Shown here: piece after piece, positions 1-12,433 of the stretch | How positions within the stretch are numbered: the first letter of the stretch is position 1 | Layout: every line of letters begins with the position of its first letter | From: Anniella stebbinsi | Lineage: Eukaryota; Chordata; Lepidosauria; Squamata; Anniellidae | NCBI GenBank assembly: GCA_029215795.1 | Contig: JARDYH010000003.1 | Span: 10,938,001 to 11,002,000 of the forward strand | Length of the DNA stretch: 64,000 nt | Reading direction: 5' to 3' | Notes under the pieces: generated by a model | The model's input: the letters and a program-made list of their open reading frames with translations, nothing else | Told to the model about the DNA's origin: nothing | The model's database searches: none | Made by a program: the position numbers and the translations under genes

Positions 1-190
1 TATTTTAGGGTCATGGGTAGTTCGTTGACCACCACAACACACCCTCACCGGGTTTGCACAACATGACATGCAGCATGTCCCTGCCATGGCTTGCACACAT
101 GCAAAATGGCGGCCGGCATACATCATGGAACCCCGTGAGTGAATTAACCCACGGTGGGTTGTTGTAATGTGTGAACAGGCAGCCTATGTG
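1..190. mobile_element. Remnant of a CCACGGTGGG palindromic MITE
   Basis: AACCCACGGTGGGTTGTTG and TAATGTGTGAACAGGC at 140-181 resemble the right end of the elements at 15838 and 27350. The left limit is outside or unclear. Confidence 0.4.
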
Positions 191-3100
191 CTGTAAACCA
201 CCACACTCAAGTCAAGACAAATAACTACCAACCAGCCCAACATAGCAAGAAATCCACATGACCCATTAAAAGAGTTTCCAAGTCAAGTTTTCACTCAAGT
301 TTGAGCAAAAGGGGGCACTGGTGATGCTCCTGATCCTTGCCACAAACCTGCCTTACTCTGCTTTGGCTCTGTCCTGTGCTCACCTCGCCACACTCACCCT
401 TGCAACAGGCCTCAACATTCAGAACCAAAGCAAAGCATGCACCCTCCTAGAAAGGGCCTTCTGACCAAATATTCTGGCTTCTCACTGCTCAGATTGACTC
501 ACTCAAAAGGCTTTGGTGCCTGAGCAACAAGAGTGGATTGGAAATTGCCAAATTCAGCATCCTATAAGCCAAGAAACATCCTGTAACTTCATTTTCTTCA
601 ATAAACTGACCAGAAATCCACCATCTGTGTTAACCTAGTCAGCTAATTCCATGCAGTGTCTCTCCTCCCCGAGTCCTTAAGACTTGAGGAGGATAAGGAG
701 AAAGAGAAAGTAATTATCCAACTTCCATAAAATGTGCCTGAATATAACACTTGCAGATCCAAAGCAAATCCAAGAAAGAAAGCTGGAAAGCCACCAGATT
801 TTTCTACAAAACGCTGCTGTTTAATCTGCTGCAAACCATAACAAGTAGACTATTACAGTCTTCAAAACAGGGGAAATTCAAAGGGGGGGGAATACTTTAA
901 AAAGAGAGAACCAAAGAACAGCTTATGCCAAGGGCAGCCAACTGGTAGCCCTCAAAGGACTTTTATCTACCCCCCCCCCCAGCACCTCACCATATTTTAG
1001 TCAAGTGACTGTAGAAAATTTACCCCCAGTTTCATTTACAAGATAAAACATCTTCAAATTGCAAGAGAAAGATTCAGCACTTCAGTGATACATCTCTACC
1101 TGGGACTTTCCAAGGCTGGTTCCAGAGCTGAAGAAGGAGAAAGCAAGAAGATGCACCAGGAGCCAATTAATTCATCACCATGACAATGGAGGTGTATCCC
1201 CTCTTGCTGCAAACAGCATACCAGCCCTGTTCCCAGCTGATGGACACATACCCTAGTCTCACAGAATACAATGGTCATGAAGGATATGTGGAGAAAGCAG
1301 AACACATGAGTTACCTAGGTTGGAGGGCGCATTTAATGATTAGAGGTGAAGAAACCAAGGGAGATTTCCTCTGGAACTCAGCTGGGTGCCTAGAAGTAGA
1401 GCCAGGGAGAGGAGCAAAGTGGGTTCTACTTAATGCCCTGCCTATTCCAAGGCCCAAAAGAAACTCCAATCCAAGAATCCTATGCTCTCTGCTGAGTCCT
1501 CCCACCACCTCCTATGGATTTCCTATACAACAACTAGATTTACATATTTGTACGCGACTCTGTTCCCTACTTTTTAAATGCTATCTGTACTGAGTTTTAA
1601 TCATATGGTTTCAGTGTAATTAACAAGAATATACAATTATTATACTTCCCCCCCCCAACTTTTTAAACACTGTTCCCTACTTCTGAAACTGTGGAGCCCC
1701 AACTATCAGATGGTTCCCACATGATTATGGAACTGGCCGTTCATGAAGGGTTCAATTTGTGCAGCAAAATATACTTGCAAGCCATTGGCATACCATCTGG
1801 AGAATAAACAGCTGCTCTGAAGAAGACAAAAGTTGGCCATTTGGGGCTTATGCTATCGTATGCAGAATAGAGGGAACAAATGGATCAATTCTGTGATTGA
1901 TCACAAAACTACCACAACTCAGCACACTGCCTAATCAAAGATAAAAAATGCTCTGAATGATTCACTTGATTACAATGGTGATCTTTTGTCCTGACCAAAG
2001 TAATCCTCTGAAGGCAACTTTCACTGCTCCAAAGCATTTACTATGCTAATTACAGTCATTACATGATTGGCTCACAACAGCAACATGTCACTAGCACTAT
2101 TAGCCTGTTTCCTAAGGGATGCCTCTCATAGCGGCTTGGTAAAAATTTAGCATGCACCTGCAGATAGCCTGTAACATGCAAGTTGGATGCACACCACTTT
2201 TTCATCATATGTGCAACATGAAAACACAAATTACCAAACATGTTCAACTGTGGCTCCTGGAAGCAGGTGTCCATACTACACTCCCAGCTGTCTCACATGT
2301 CTCAGCATTGATTCTCCAGCTGTGCTCTGGAGAACTCTGGTGTCCTTGGGAAGCCTACCTCAAATTCCTCAATGAGAAGTTCAAAAATGGCAGACAAACT
2401 TCCCTGAAAATCAGCTTTATTGCCCACTACTGATCTTTCTCTGCAACATGCACCTGCAGGATAGAGTTGAGAGTGCATCCTAGAACATGCCCAATTCTTG
2501 CATGGTGACAGTGAGGCCCAACAGACCCTGCACACAGCTAGTGAACACCTAGAAAAGCCCACAAAACCTCTGCAACATCTTGGGTTTCAGCGGTAGACAT
2601 TCAGGGATTTCTTGGCAGACATGGAATGTTCCCATGAGGAAAGGTTCACTTGCACCCTCTTTTACTGTAGTGAAGCCACTCTAAAGCCGGTACTTTAAAC
2701 GCACACTTCTAATCTTGGGAAATGCATTTACATATGCAGACAAAATTTTCATGCACGCAAACTTCCAAGGACAGCATTTTATCAACTAGTAGCCACTCAT
2801 GTTCTGAACAGCATTTCCTCTTTGAGAATAACCAAGTATGCTTATCTTGGGTGGACCATTTATCAATTTGCAGTGCAATCCTACTCAGAAGTAAGCCCCA
2901 CTGCGTTCAATGACACTTCTTCCTAGATAAGGGTGAGCCTCAGTAAGGTAAAAACAAGAGTGCCTACAGTTAGAACAATGGATTTAAAATTCCTGGGTTC
3001 AAATCCCACCTCAGCCATGAACTAAAAGCTGTGTGTCCTCCATCAGTAAAACTAGCAGAATAGTGGCACAGATAGATAGATAGATAGATATGACAAATGA

Positions 3101-6100
3101 TACAAATAAAGCACTTAAGGGTTATAAGTGAAGTCCGTGACAATGTTAGCTCTTAACCCCTTCGGAGTGTTCTTTTGTTACCCTTCAGCCAATACTTAGC
3201 CCAACATGCTCAGAGAATGCAGCTGGGACATCCTTAAGGTCTGCTTATAAGACCTGTGTGATCTGAGAGGAAAGCTAGAGAGGAGTAGCCCACAGATGAG
3301 GCAGTTCAGCTCCCAGGAGAATTCTATGTTGCTGTGTGTGTGCTGGGCATCTTATTTCTTGTTTTAACATTTTAAATATGAAATCATCTTGAGTGCATTG
3401 GAAGAAAAGTGGCATATAACTGTTGTAAGGAAATACTGTACATTATTTGGGGGGATTCTTTCCCACTACCACCACAATTCAGGAGTTCTGTAAACCTAGA
3501 CTGCAGCTTCTTCTGTCCTATGGGCAAATAGCTCATGCCTCTTCTGTCGCCCCATAAGTGTCCAGGTACTGCACACAAAAGCAGTGCTATTAATTGACAT
3601 TGTGTCTTAGGGAGTGCATTCACCCATATTCTGCATGTGTGCATGCACGCTCATACTGATCATTAAGACTGGAAGAAGGATTTGTCTTAATTCTCCCTCT
3701 ACATGAGGTTAAATCTGTACATTTCTATATAAAAGGGTCTTTTCTGTGGTAGCACTGCATCTACAGAAACCCCACCCTAGGCCAAACACCTGTAACAGAT
3801 TTGGGTGTCAAGTGAACACATTCCTGACGCACCAGACGTTGAGCTTTTTACCATGAAGCACTTTTGACAAAAGCTTCTCAACAACATTTTGACAAAAGCT
3901 TCTCAACGTTGTAAATATTGGCACTGTGCTTTTATAGCTGACTTTTGTTATTGGCTGTACATGGAGTATCTGCTATTTCACTCCTACTGATGCGATATGG
4001 TGCTTTTAAGTCATTAGGTGCCTTGAGCATGTGTGTTTGTGGAAAGGCACGGAAGAACTTGTTGAAAACAAGAGTAGTGTGCTTGTTTCATTTCTGGAAG
4101 CTTTCATGTGTCATGAAGACTGCTCTCTTCCAGCAGGCCTATCCACTTGAATTTTAAGATGTTTTTAATTTTAAGATGTTTTTAATGATGTATTGGTTTT
4201 TATTTGTTTTTAATATCTCAACTATTTTGTGGTTTTTGTGTGTTATATTTGTTGTTGTTCCCCGCCTCTATCCAGAGGGAGAGGCAGGTTATAAATAAAT
4301 ATTATTATTATTATTATTATTTTCTTTTCTTTTTTGTGAAAATAGGTTAGTTTCTAGTGAAAAACTATGGACTCCAATAGGATAGCATTAGTGTCATAAG
4401 CAGTCAGAGAGACGCCACGAGAAATTAATAGATAGGTTTCAAAGATGGTATACAAAAAATAGTTATTCACCAACAGTGTGGGGCTTCAGAAATCAAAATG
4501 CAACTGCCCTATATGGCTGATGTTTCTCTACAGTGCAGGTGGCTCCGGCAAGCTCATACAGCAACACCCACTTAAAGGCAACTTTAAACTATCAGCAGAA
4601 GCAAGTAGTGAATTCAAGGAGTGTAATTCTTTCCAGGAATTATAGAACTCCCTGAATACTTTTACACTAAAAAATAAATAAATCTCCCTACATTTTGAAA
4701 GCTAGCATGTTGGGAAGAAGGGTTCAGCCACAGCCAGAGTTGGCACCTGGCATCTTTAGGCAGTGCTGGAAGCAGTGTCAGCTGTGGGTGATCCTGGCCG
4801 CAGGACAGTCCACCACTGACACTGATCCTGCATGGCCCTCATTCCAGGCAGTTTGGTCTGTGAACTCTCTGCCATTTAAATTCATTGTTCCAAGGGTTTT
4901 TGAGCATGCAATGGCGGAGTCAGCCCTTGGCCTACTGTCCAACATGCAGTATTTCTACATGCAACAAAGTGTGTTCCCCCACCCACTGTCAAGTATGCAA
5001 CCCCTCACCCTGCAGCCTCAATGCTTTACCTCTAAATACTGCTGTATGACTTGGTCCTCATGCTGGATTTGCAGAACACTCACCAAGAAGACCGGCTACC
5101 CCTGTCTTACAACCATTGTTTTGACATGAGGTGTGTTTTATACCCAAAATAAAATGCTCTTTCACAAAGCCCAATCAGGTTTTTGAAGGATTTGTCAGAC
5201 AACACACAACACCTGATCTCTGCATCAGCCACTCCTGAACTGTAATTTTGACACAGACATAATAAGTGTCATGAGAGCTCTGGCTAAATTATATGATGCT
5301 AAAAATGTGCTCCTTCGCAAGCTTTGGCTACTATGGTTATTAGAAATTCCTTTCTAATTACAACTCCACCCAGTATAAAGGCATGGTGCTATTTTAGCAT
5401 GGGTGAAGCCTTTTTATGAGCAACAGCCTCAATAAGAGCAGTACTGTACCTCTCATGTCTCTAACCACCAAAATACTAAGATGCACATTTCATTATTTTC
5501 TCAGTTACATACAATATATTCACAACTTCTCCACAAAGTCTTGATCAGTCACTCTTGGAATTACAGTTTGCACCAAAATAAACTACCTTCTATCCAAATA
5601 AACCTGGATTCCACAACCTGGATAAACTATTCAAGTTAAGCAAACAAAAAAACACTATTTTGTATAATTTTCTATGGTTCTGCTAGTCATGCGAAGGGTC
5701 ACATAGCTATCTAGGGCACAGAAGCCCTAATCTACTTGACCACTGGAAATCTATTTTAGCCACATGCACTTTCAAGCATTATCTTCAGAGATTCATTTAG
5801 GCTGATCATCTATGCATGTTTACTTGGAAACAAGCCCTCTGATTATAATAAGGGTCATTCCCATGTGAATAAGTCTATAGCCTTTAAAAGACCACAGGTA
5901 GATTCTGCAGCTAATGTCATATGCTGTAGATTGTTTGCACTTCTAAGAAATAGAAAACCCATGCTTGGCCAAACACAATGCAACAAGAAAATAGACAAAT
6001 GCCTTTCCCTGAGCAAGAGTAACAACTGCTCCATTTGAACTTATTTCCAACTTGCCTTATTTCTGGCTAATTTCTTTTAGATACACATACAAACATGGTA

Positions 6101-7717
6101 TTGTCAAAGTTTCGGCCTCAAGAATTCTCCCCAGAACAAACCTTAATTCGTGTAATCAACAGATCAACCATCTATCAAATTGAAGGCAATTCTATCAAAC
6201 AAGAAACTTTCTGTTACCTTCAAACTTGAAGCAGAGACTTAATTAAACAGCCTTCAGGGAAAGAATACAAGAAAATAATGAAGACAGCTATCCTGCAAAT
6301 TAGTGGTTCAGCTTTTCCACCATGAAATGCTCCAAGTTACAACAAAAGCAAATCACTTCCTACCATTTAATAACCTTCTCTGAATCACTCACTGATAAAT
6401 GAGCCAAGGAATAGCAGAAGCACAGATCAAATATTCACAAGGACACTCCCCCCTTCCTCATTCACAGTTTCAATATATTTACACATCAAAGAATCACTCA
6501 GTAAACTGCTTTGAGAAGTTGCCAGGCTTTGGCAGGTATCACTTAAATCACTATTCAAATATATGAATGCCTATTAGACAAAGGCTGCAATACTATGCAC
6601 TCTTATAGCCTGATACTGTGCATGTTTACTCAGAAGGAAGTCCCACTGTGCTCTGTTGAGCTTACTCGGTCTCAGGGCAATATGCCTAAGATTTGCAGAC
6701 TTACATGGGACCAACACAACTCAATAAAATAGGACCAGGCTGAAAGAGTTCCTTGTTAAACTCTACAGAATGCCCTTCAATTCTACCTCAACACATTATA
6801 AAGTGATAGTCCAGTTGGCCTAATAAACCAAGTTTCAGAGGCTGCTCCAAACTATTAACAAAGAAAGTTAGCCTGGACTTAAGGGACTAATAACAGGATA
6901 TAGGGGCTCCCTCAGGTCATTCTCTCAACCAGCCATTCAGTAGATAGCAGTGGTTTCAGTCCAGCTCCCACAGGACTGGTGAACATATCAAGGAAGCAAC
7001 TATACAATTTAAGGATCAGCTCTTCCACAAGTGACCATGGAAAGGGTGGGAATGTAAAGACGCATTTCCAGGGGTTTTGTACAAGTCACAGATTGTGCTT
7101 TATCTGATCTCTTTTCAATACTTCTCCACAAATCTGTGGGGCTGAATCCTTTCTAATACCATTTCTCTGAATGACCTGGGGGTGGGGGGAGGTGACCAAC
7201 AAAATAAGTCCAGAGTCCTCTGTGCCCAAAGTCAGGGTCTCCTCCCACAGCCCTAGCCCCCTGAATCAACACATGGGGAAGCAATCCAAGATTGTCACAA
7301 CGAAGGCATAACCTAATTATTAAAGCCTCTTTCCATCCTAAAGTACACCACCCAAGTCAGAAGTTTTTATACGAATTTTAGTTATAATTCTTCTCATTCA
7401 TTGTTTACTATGGCAGACAGCAGTAATAAACCACGAGGGGCGGGGGCGATGGAACGAAACAAGTTGCGTCCCTAAATGCAACCCACCATAATCCTATTAG
7501 AGCAATGAAGAACGCACAATCTATAAGCCCTTTACGACAAAAGGCTAGCAAAGTGAATGTTTCCGCACTTCCACAGATCCCCATGTGCCATTCAGACACA
7601 CACCCCAAAAAAGTCGCCACCAAGCCTCAGAAGCTTTATATTACTCCCCCCTTTAATGCCTACAAGCCTGCGTCCGCTCGCCTAGAAGCGAGTAAAAAGC
7701 CCTCCTCTAAAAACAGC
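191..7717. other. Mostly unique noncoding DNA
   Basis: Apart from the LINE end at 4095-4325 and fragments of the palindromic short repeat at 2871-2933 and 6585-6690, nothing is recognised. The longest frames (137 codons at 1180, 144 at 4695) show no domain. There is a 21-bp direct duplication (TTTTGACAAAAGCTTCTCAAC) near 3866-3907. If the minus-strand promoter at 8500-8970 is real, this is probably its first intron. Confidence 0.5.
4095..4325 (+). mobile_element. LINE 3' end (same superfamily)
   Basis: CAGGCCTATCCACTTGAAT matches the C-terminus (QAYPLEF) of the LINE family. It is followed by AT-rich 3' UTR, a CCCCGCCTCTATCC block, and an ATT repeat tail at 4301-4320. Confidence 0.7.
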
Positions 7718-7779
7718 GAGACTTACTTCTGAATACATATGCAAAGGACTGGGCTGTGCAAGTCGGGTCGATGGGGTGA

Positions 7780-8500
7780 TCAAAGACCCTTCTCCCCCTC
7801 CCCCTCCAGATCTCGCCTCCCCCTCTGCATGACTTTCCTTGACCCTTTCCACCTCCCTTAACCTCCCTCCTCCAGACACTCCCCACCCTTCAAAACCCTC
7901 TAGCCTTGGCGCGCCCCCCACCCCACCCCACCCCCAGCAGAGTTTCCCCAGAGGGACCAGAACCGGGGGAGGCCCCATTCCCCCTCCCCTACAACAAGGA
8001 GACCCTCGACCATTCCTCACCACCACCCGCTTCCCCATCGCAGAGAGTCCGCCCACCATTGAAACCCACCCCCCTTCCCCCATCCCAGATTCAGCCCACC
8101 TCCCCTTTGTCTCCATGCGCTGCCAGGGCCTCGCCTCCCCCTCCCCAAACCAAGGGCAGAAGTGGGAGGGTCCCACAGGAGGAGCCCCAGTCCGACACCA
8201 TGGAAGAGACCCCAGCACCTCAGGTCTGAAATTAAGAACACTCACGAGGACCACGATCTCCCCGCCCCCCCCCACCCCCCACCCCACTCCCCTAGGGAAC
8301 AGGCATGAGCCGGCCTCCTCCGGCCGCCCCCTTTCCAGAATGGGCCAGTCCAACGCTCTCCTCTCCCTCCCCCCCCCCCCCATGAGAAGGCCTCAAGCCC
8401 TCATTCTAGTGCCCCTCAAAATGGAGGGCCCGGCTCCTGAGGCTCCGAGGAGCACCCCAAGACCCCCCCCCCGCCAGCCCAGCGCCCCTTCACACCTCCT
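7780..8500. other. C-rich (plus) / G-rich (minus) low-complexity tract
   Basis: The plus strand is dominated by C and T with many runs of 5-10 C and few G runs. Stop codons are therefore rare and long proline-rich frames appear (about 306 codons at 7839-8759). These look non-coding: composition is uniform and no domain is recognisable. If the promoter at 8500-8970 fires leftwards, this tract is the G-rich nontemplate strand just after the first exon, a setting known to favour G-quadruplexes and R-loops. Confidence 0.6.
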
Positions 8501-8970
8501 TTCTTCCCCTTACCTCGGCGCCTGGGCCTCCTGCTCCTTCCGGGGCCTCGTTCCGCCTCCTCCCCGCGGCGCTTTTCCCAGCTTAGTGCCCGGGACGTTG
8601 GCCTCCAACCAGGAAGTGGCCCGGTGTGACACCTTCTCTTGGCTGCCATGGCAACGCTCCCCCGCCCCGCCGCGCTCGGGACAGGAGCAGCCTCCCTCCG
8701 CCCGCCGCGCGCGGCCCAAAGGCGCGCATAGGGCGCTCCCAGGCCGGGCGCCATGTTGAGTCCAGAACGAGGCTACGGCAGCCGGGATCGGCGAAGTTCT
8801 CGCCGGACGTAAGGTATAGGGCTTTCTCAGCAGCGCCGCCATTTTGGATCGAAAGCGAGGCGAGGCTCTTCCCACTTGGCGGAGGAGCAGCGATTGTAGT
8901 CCAGGATCGCTGCTTCGCTGGAGCAGCGTTTCTGGTCGAGGGAGAGAGAGCCATTTTTTGACCTGGCGCT
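8500..8970 (-). promoter_or_regulatory. CpG island promoter, probably first noncoding exon of a minus-strand gene (USP6NL candidate)
   Basis: CpG density is high here against a CpG-poor background, with GGCGGAG, CCGCCATTTT and CGCCATGTTG motifs typical of TATA-less promoters. On the minus strand, GGCGCCGAG|GTAAGG forms a near-perfect donor whose GT occupies 8512-8513, giving a first exon ending at 8514. The gene to the left of ECHDC3 on the opposite strand in human is USP6NL, so this may be its 5' UTR exon. A plus-strand donor-like GACGTAAGG near 8806 leaves bidirectional transcription possible. Long open frames in this island are products of base composition and match no known protein. Confidence 0.5.
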
Positions 8971-9689
8971 GCATGTTTCAAGGTGCATGCTTCACGTGCA
9001 GTTTTTAAGGTAGTGATCCATTGGCCTGAGATTAAGCTCCGTTGACTGCAATGCGGTTTAGAAAACGATACATAATATCCGAATGCAAGTACAGGTTTTC
9101 AGGCTGCGACCCTTTTACCCATTTACTTTGAGATAATCCCTGCTGAAATCAGTGGGGCTTACTTTCGAGTAGACACGTAGAGGATTGCACTTAGGGGCCC
9201 ACTGATGAAATGCATCCCCCCCCCCAAAAAAGTGGACAGTGACTTGCATAAAAATTGCATGTGCTGAAATGTATAGATGCAATTTGAGAAGTAATTAATG
9301 GGCAAAATCCAACATAAGCCCTAGAGTAAACCCATTGAAATGAATGGGATAACTTAAGTTCCATTTATTGTAATAGGTCTCCTCTAAGTAGGATGTATGT
9401 TGGCTTTTGCCCAATATACTTCAAATAACAATACAGTACATCTCACCATAGTGTGGAAGACTGCAAGTACCTGCTTGTTTCGGTTGCTGTTCAGGTGCTA
9501 ACTATTGATGAGCAACAATTCTTATGGTTCTTTATCTTTAAGCTAGAATTGGGAAAGACAGCCCTTCAAAGAGAGAACTGTCCTATGTAAAAGAGTGAAC
9601 ATGACCACCCTAGGCTACAAACATGTGCACACTTTTTTAGAGTTACTTCTGAGTAAACATGCATAGGAAGCTAGTCTGGCTCCCTCCTT

Positions 9690-9963
9690 GATGTTTTCCG
9701 GAGGCACGCAAACACTTCCTTATTCCGGCAGGCCTTTGGTGAATAATCTGGGCCCGCATCTATGTTTAAGACTTTTAAATGTTAATATGTATTTTAAATG
9801 TTGAAATGTTTTAATAATGAAACCTATTTAATTATATTTTAAACTTTTGTATATCTCTTATTTATAGCTTTTAACTGAATATGTTTTACTTTTGTAAAGC
9901 TGCCTTGAGACCCAGCATTGGGCAAAAGGCAGGATACAAATGAAGATTAATAATAATAGTAAT
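9690..9963 (+). mobile_element. LINE 3' end, L2-like
   Basis: TTCCGGCAGGCCTTTGGTG, an AT-rich spacer, then TGCCTTGAGACCCAGCATT and AAAGGCAGGATACAAATGA: the usual 3' UTR hallmark of this LINE group. Ends in TAATAATAGTAATA. Confidence 0.65.
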
Positions 9964-11664
9964 AGGATTGCACTGTAAGCAACCAGGTTGTTTGGGGAGG
10001 GGACTTGGGACTGATGCCCTAAGTGTTTCCCTCTAAATGGGCTCATTGCCTACTCCTCCCTGGGACAGCAGCCCATCCTCTTGCTCTCTTCCTCTGAGCC
10101 CAATCTGCACTCCCCCCCCCCAGAAAGGAGAGTGCAAAGTGAAGGGCAGTCAGACCCTGTTCTTTCTCCTCACTCCACCTGCAGCTTGCAAAGGCAGATT
10201 AAGAGGGAGCAAGAAGGAGGTGAGGATCTGTGGTGCAGCCCTTGGAGGAGTATAGGCCATGGAAAATGCTGGACAATGCTAACCCTTAATGCTGACCTTG
10301 TAAGTGAATATGTAAATAAAGCATGACTTGAAAGTGTTATTTCGAACACTGTTTGAACACTTTCGAACACAGAATGCTACATCTTCAGTGTTGAATTCTA
10401 GACTGGACGCCCAGGGCTGGGCTGGTCTTGTCATACTCGGTTTGTTAATGTGCATCAACGGTAATATATAAAAATGTCTTAAAACCTGAAGAATTGATGC
10501 CTGAGAGTGCTTTTCCCCCCACTTTCCCCCCATTCCTTCCCCCTCTTATATTTATTAGATTGTGGGTCTTGCTGGTCTTGTTGACCGTAATAAAATTTAT
10601 TTATTTATTTATTTATTAGATTGTGGGCATGTGCTCTACCGCTGAGCTATAGGCCCTGCCTTGATGGTTGAACCATACTTTGAACCAAGGACTTTCTGCC
10701 ATGCCCTTGCCACCCAATCCTATGTAGCTTGGCCACATTGGACAACACATTCCTTTGTTCTGGTGCCTCAGTTGTACCTATTGGGGTAGAAGGAGGAAGG
10801 ACTCCACATTCTTTCTCCTCATCAAGGAGTTCTGCAGCTAAAGAAGAGATGATCTGTGCCCTCCCCGCTTTTCCCCCTATGAGAACACTCAGTGCCTTGG
10901 TGCATGATCAATTTTGTGCACAATCAATGCTCGCTCATTCCTCATTCAGTGTGCCTGGTCTGTGTGTCGAGTCGGGCTCCTGCACAGCTTCCATTCCTTG
11001 CAATCAGGATTGTGCTGGTCGCATTTGAGGATCTGACTCGCAGCCACAGGTTGGGTTCCCTCCCACCCCTCCTACTGGGCTGCACTCTATTAAACTGTTG
11101 TCCAATTTAACACTCGCTTGCTAAATCGTTACTCTCGTAATTCGCTCCTGTTGGTACATTTGTCTTCCTGACGGTTCCATTGGCAGCTTTTCTTTGGAGT
11201 TTTAAGGCTCTGTTCACTTGATCCAGGTCACTCTTTTTCTTAGTTCCTGACTTCTGAATCCGTTCTGAATGCACAATTTCAGTTAGCCTTTCCTCACCTG
11301 CTGATAAAAGAAGCTATTTCCGTCAACACAGATGTCCTCCATCTCCCCCTGGCCTGCCCCACTTTCCAATTATCTTTTTCTACTCCTTCTTTCTCCTTGC
11401 ACATTCTCCGCTTCCTACATTAACTCCCTCCTGCCTGCTTTTTCCCACCTCTTCTCTGATATCTCTGTTTCACATCATCTCTTATTCCTGGGGGGGGGGG
11501 GTTGATACCCCGTTTAGAGTTAAAATTGCAGTGAAGGTGAAATCTAAATCCCGGATAGGGCAAAACTGGGTCAAATAAAAACATAGCAGAAAGAGAAAAT
11601 TCTGATTCCATGCTGGGAGAGGTAGAAGAAGCAGATAGAATCAACATAGGCAACTGAAGAAGGG
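9964..11664. other. Intergenic, little recognised
   Basis: A TTTA microsatellite at 10598-10616 and a possible SINE head on the minus strand near 10618-10660 (GCTCTACCGCTGAGCTATAG). No gene is seen. Confidence 0.4.
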
Positions 11665-12060
11665 TTTTTGATTTATTTCTGTATGTATTAAAAGATTTAT
11701 ACCCTGTGTCTTAAATATGAGTGCTGTGAGGGCAGCTAACAATGAAAAGTAAATGAATATAATCCACAATAAAACAATTGTCATTGAACGTGGCAGATCT
11801 TAAAGCAGAGCATCAGATAAAAAACCAGTGTCAGCTAATGTTAAGAAGGGCCTGGGAATTTTAAAAGGTCTTTGTCTGGTGCTGGAAAAGACCTGAGAAA
11901 CAGCACCAGGCAAACTTCCCTGGAGAAATCTTTTCTCCCTGCACTACAGCCAAAAAGATATTTTCCCATGTAGTGACCTCCTAAGGTCTTGATGGTGGGG
12001 GCAACTGGAGAAGAGCATCAGACAATGATGCCAGAAGTACAAGGACAGGTGGAGACGTAA
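11665..12060 (-). mobile_element. LINE 3' region, L2-like, degraded
   Basis: Minus-strand LINE signature: TTTATACCCTGTGTCTT at the left, then polyadenine-rich 3' UTR, then AAAGGTCTTTGTCTGGTGC and GACCTCCTAAGGTC from the ORF2 end. Much decayed. Confidence 0.5.
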
Positions 12061-12094
12061 CATAAAGAGCAGTCACAGTGGGTTCTTCACTCAC

Positions 12095-12240
12095 AGCCCT
12101 TATAACAACCCTGAAAGGTAGGCCGGTAGTATTGTCCTCGTATTGCAGATGAGGCCAGGGACTGCTGGGCCAGCCCCCAAGTGTGTCAGATTACGGAGAT
12201 ATAGTATTTAAGTCAAGCTCACAACATGAGTGTAGGACCT
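12095..12240. mobile_element. Possible MIR/CORE-SINE fragment
   Basis: CCTGAAAGGTAGGCCGGTAG and ATTGCAGATGAGGCCAGGGA resemble the conserved MIR core. Divergent; assigned by eye only. Confidence 0.4.
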
Positions 12241-12433
12241 GCCCCACCCCTCCAGGACTGCTGTTAAGTCAAAAGTATGGACCATTTTTTCATGGGCCCT
12301 GTTGAAACAATCAAAATGTGTTCAATAAAAAAAATAAAGTTTTATAAGCTGGAAGAGGAAATGATCAGTTAGCTGTCTGCTAACAAGCTGTCTTGCTACA
12401 GACAGCCCATGGCCGGTGTGTGTGTGTGTGTGT

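Noticed and set aside
1180..1593. A 137-codon frame near the window start
   Set aside because: No domain or homology recognised; no flanking splice signals that would make it an exon of the putative leftward gene, which is on the opposite strand.
7839..8759. A 306-codon proline-rich open frame
   Set aside because: It follows from a C-rich strand with few stops, spans a promoter island, has no domain, and similar frames exist on both strands.
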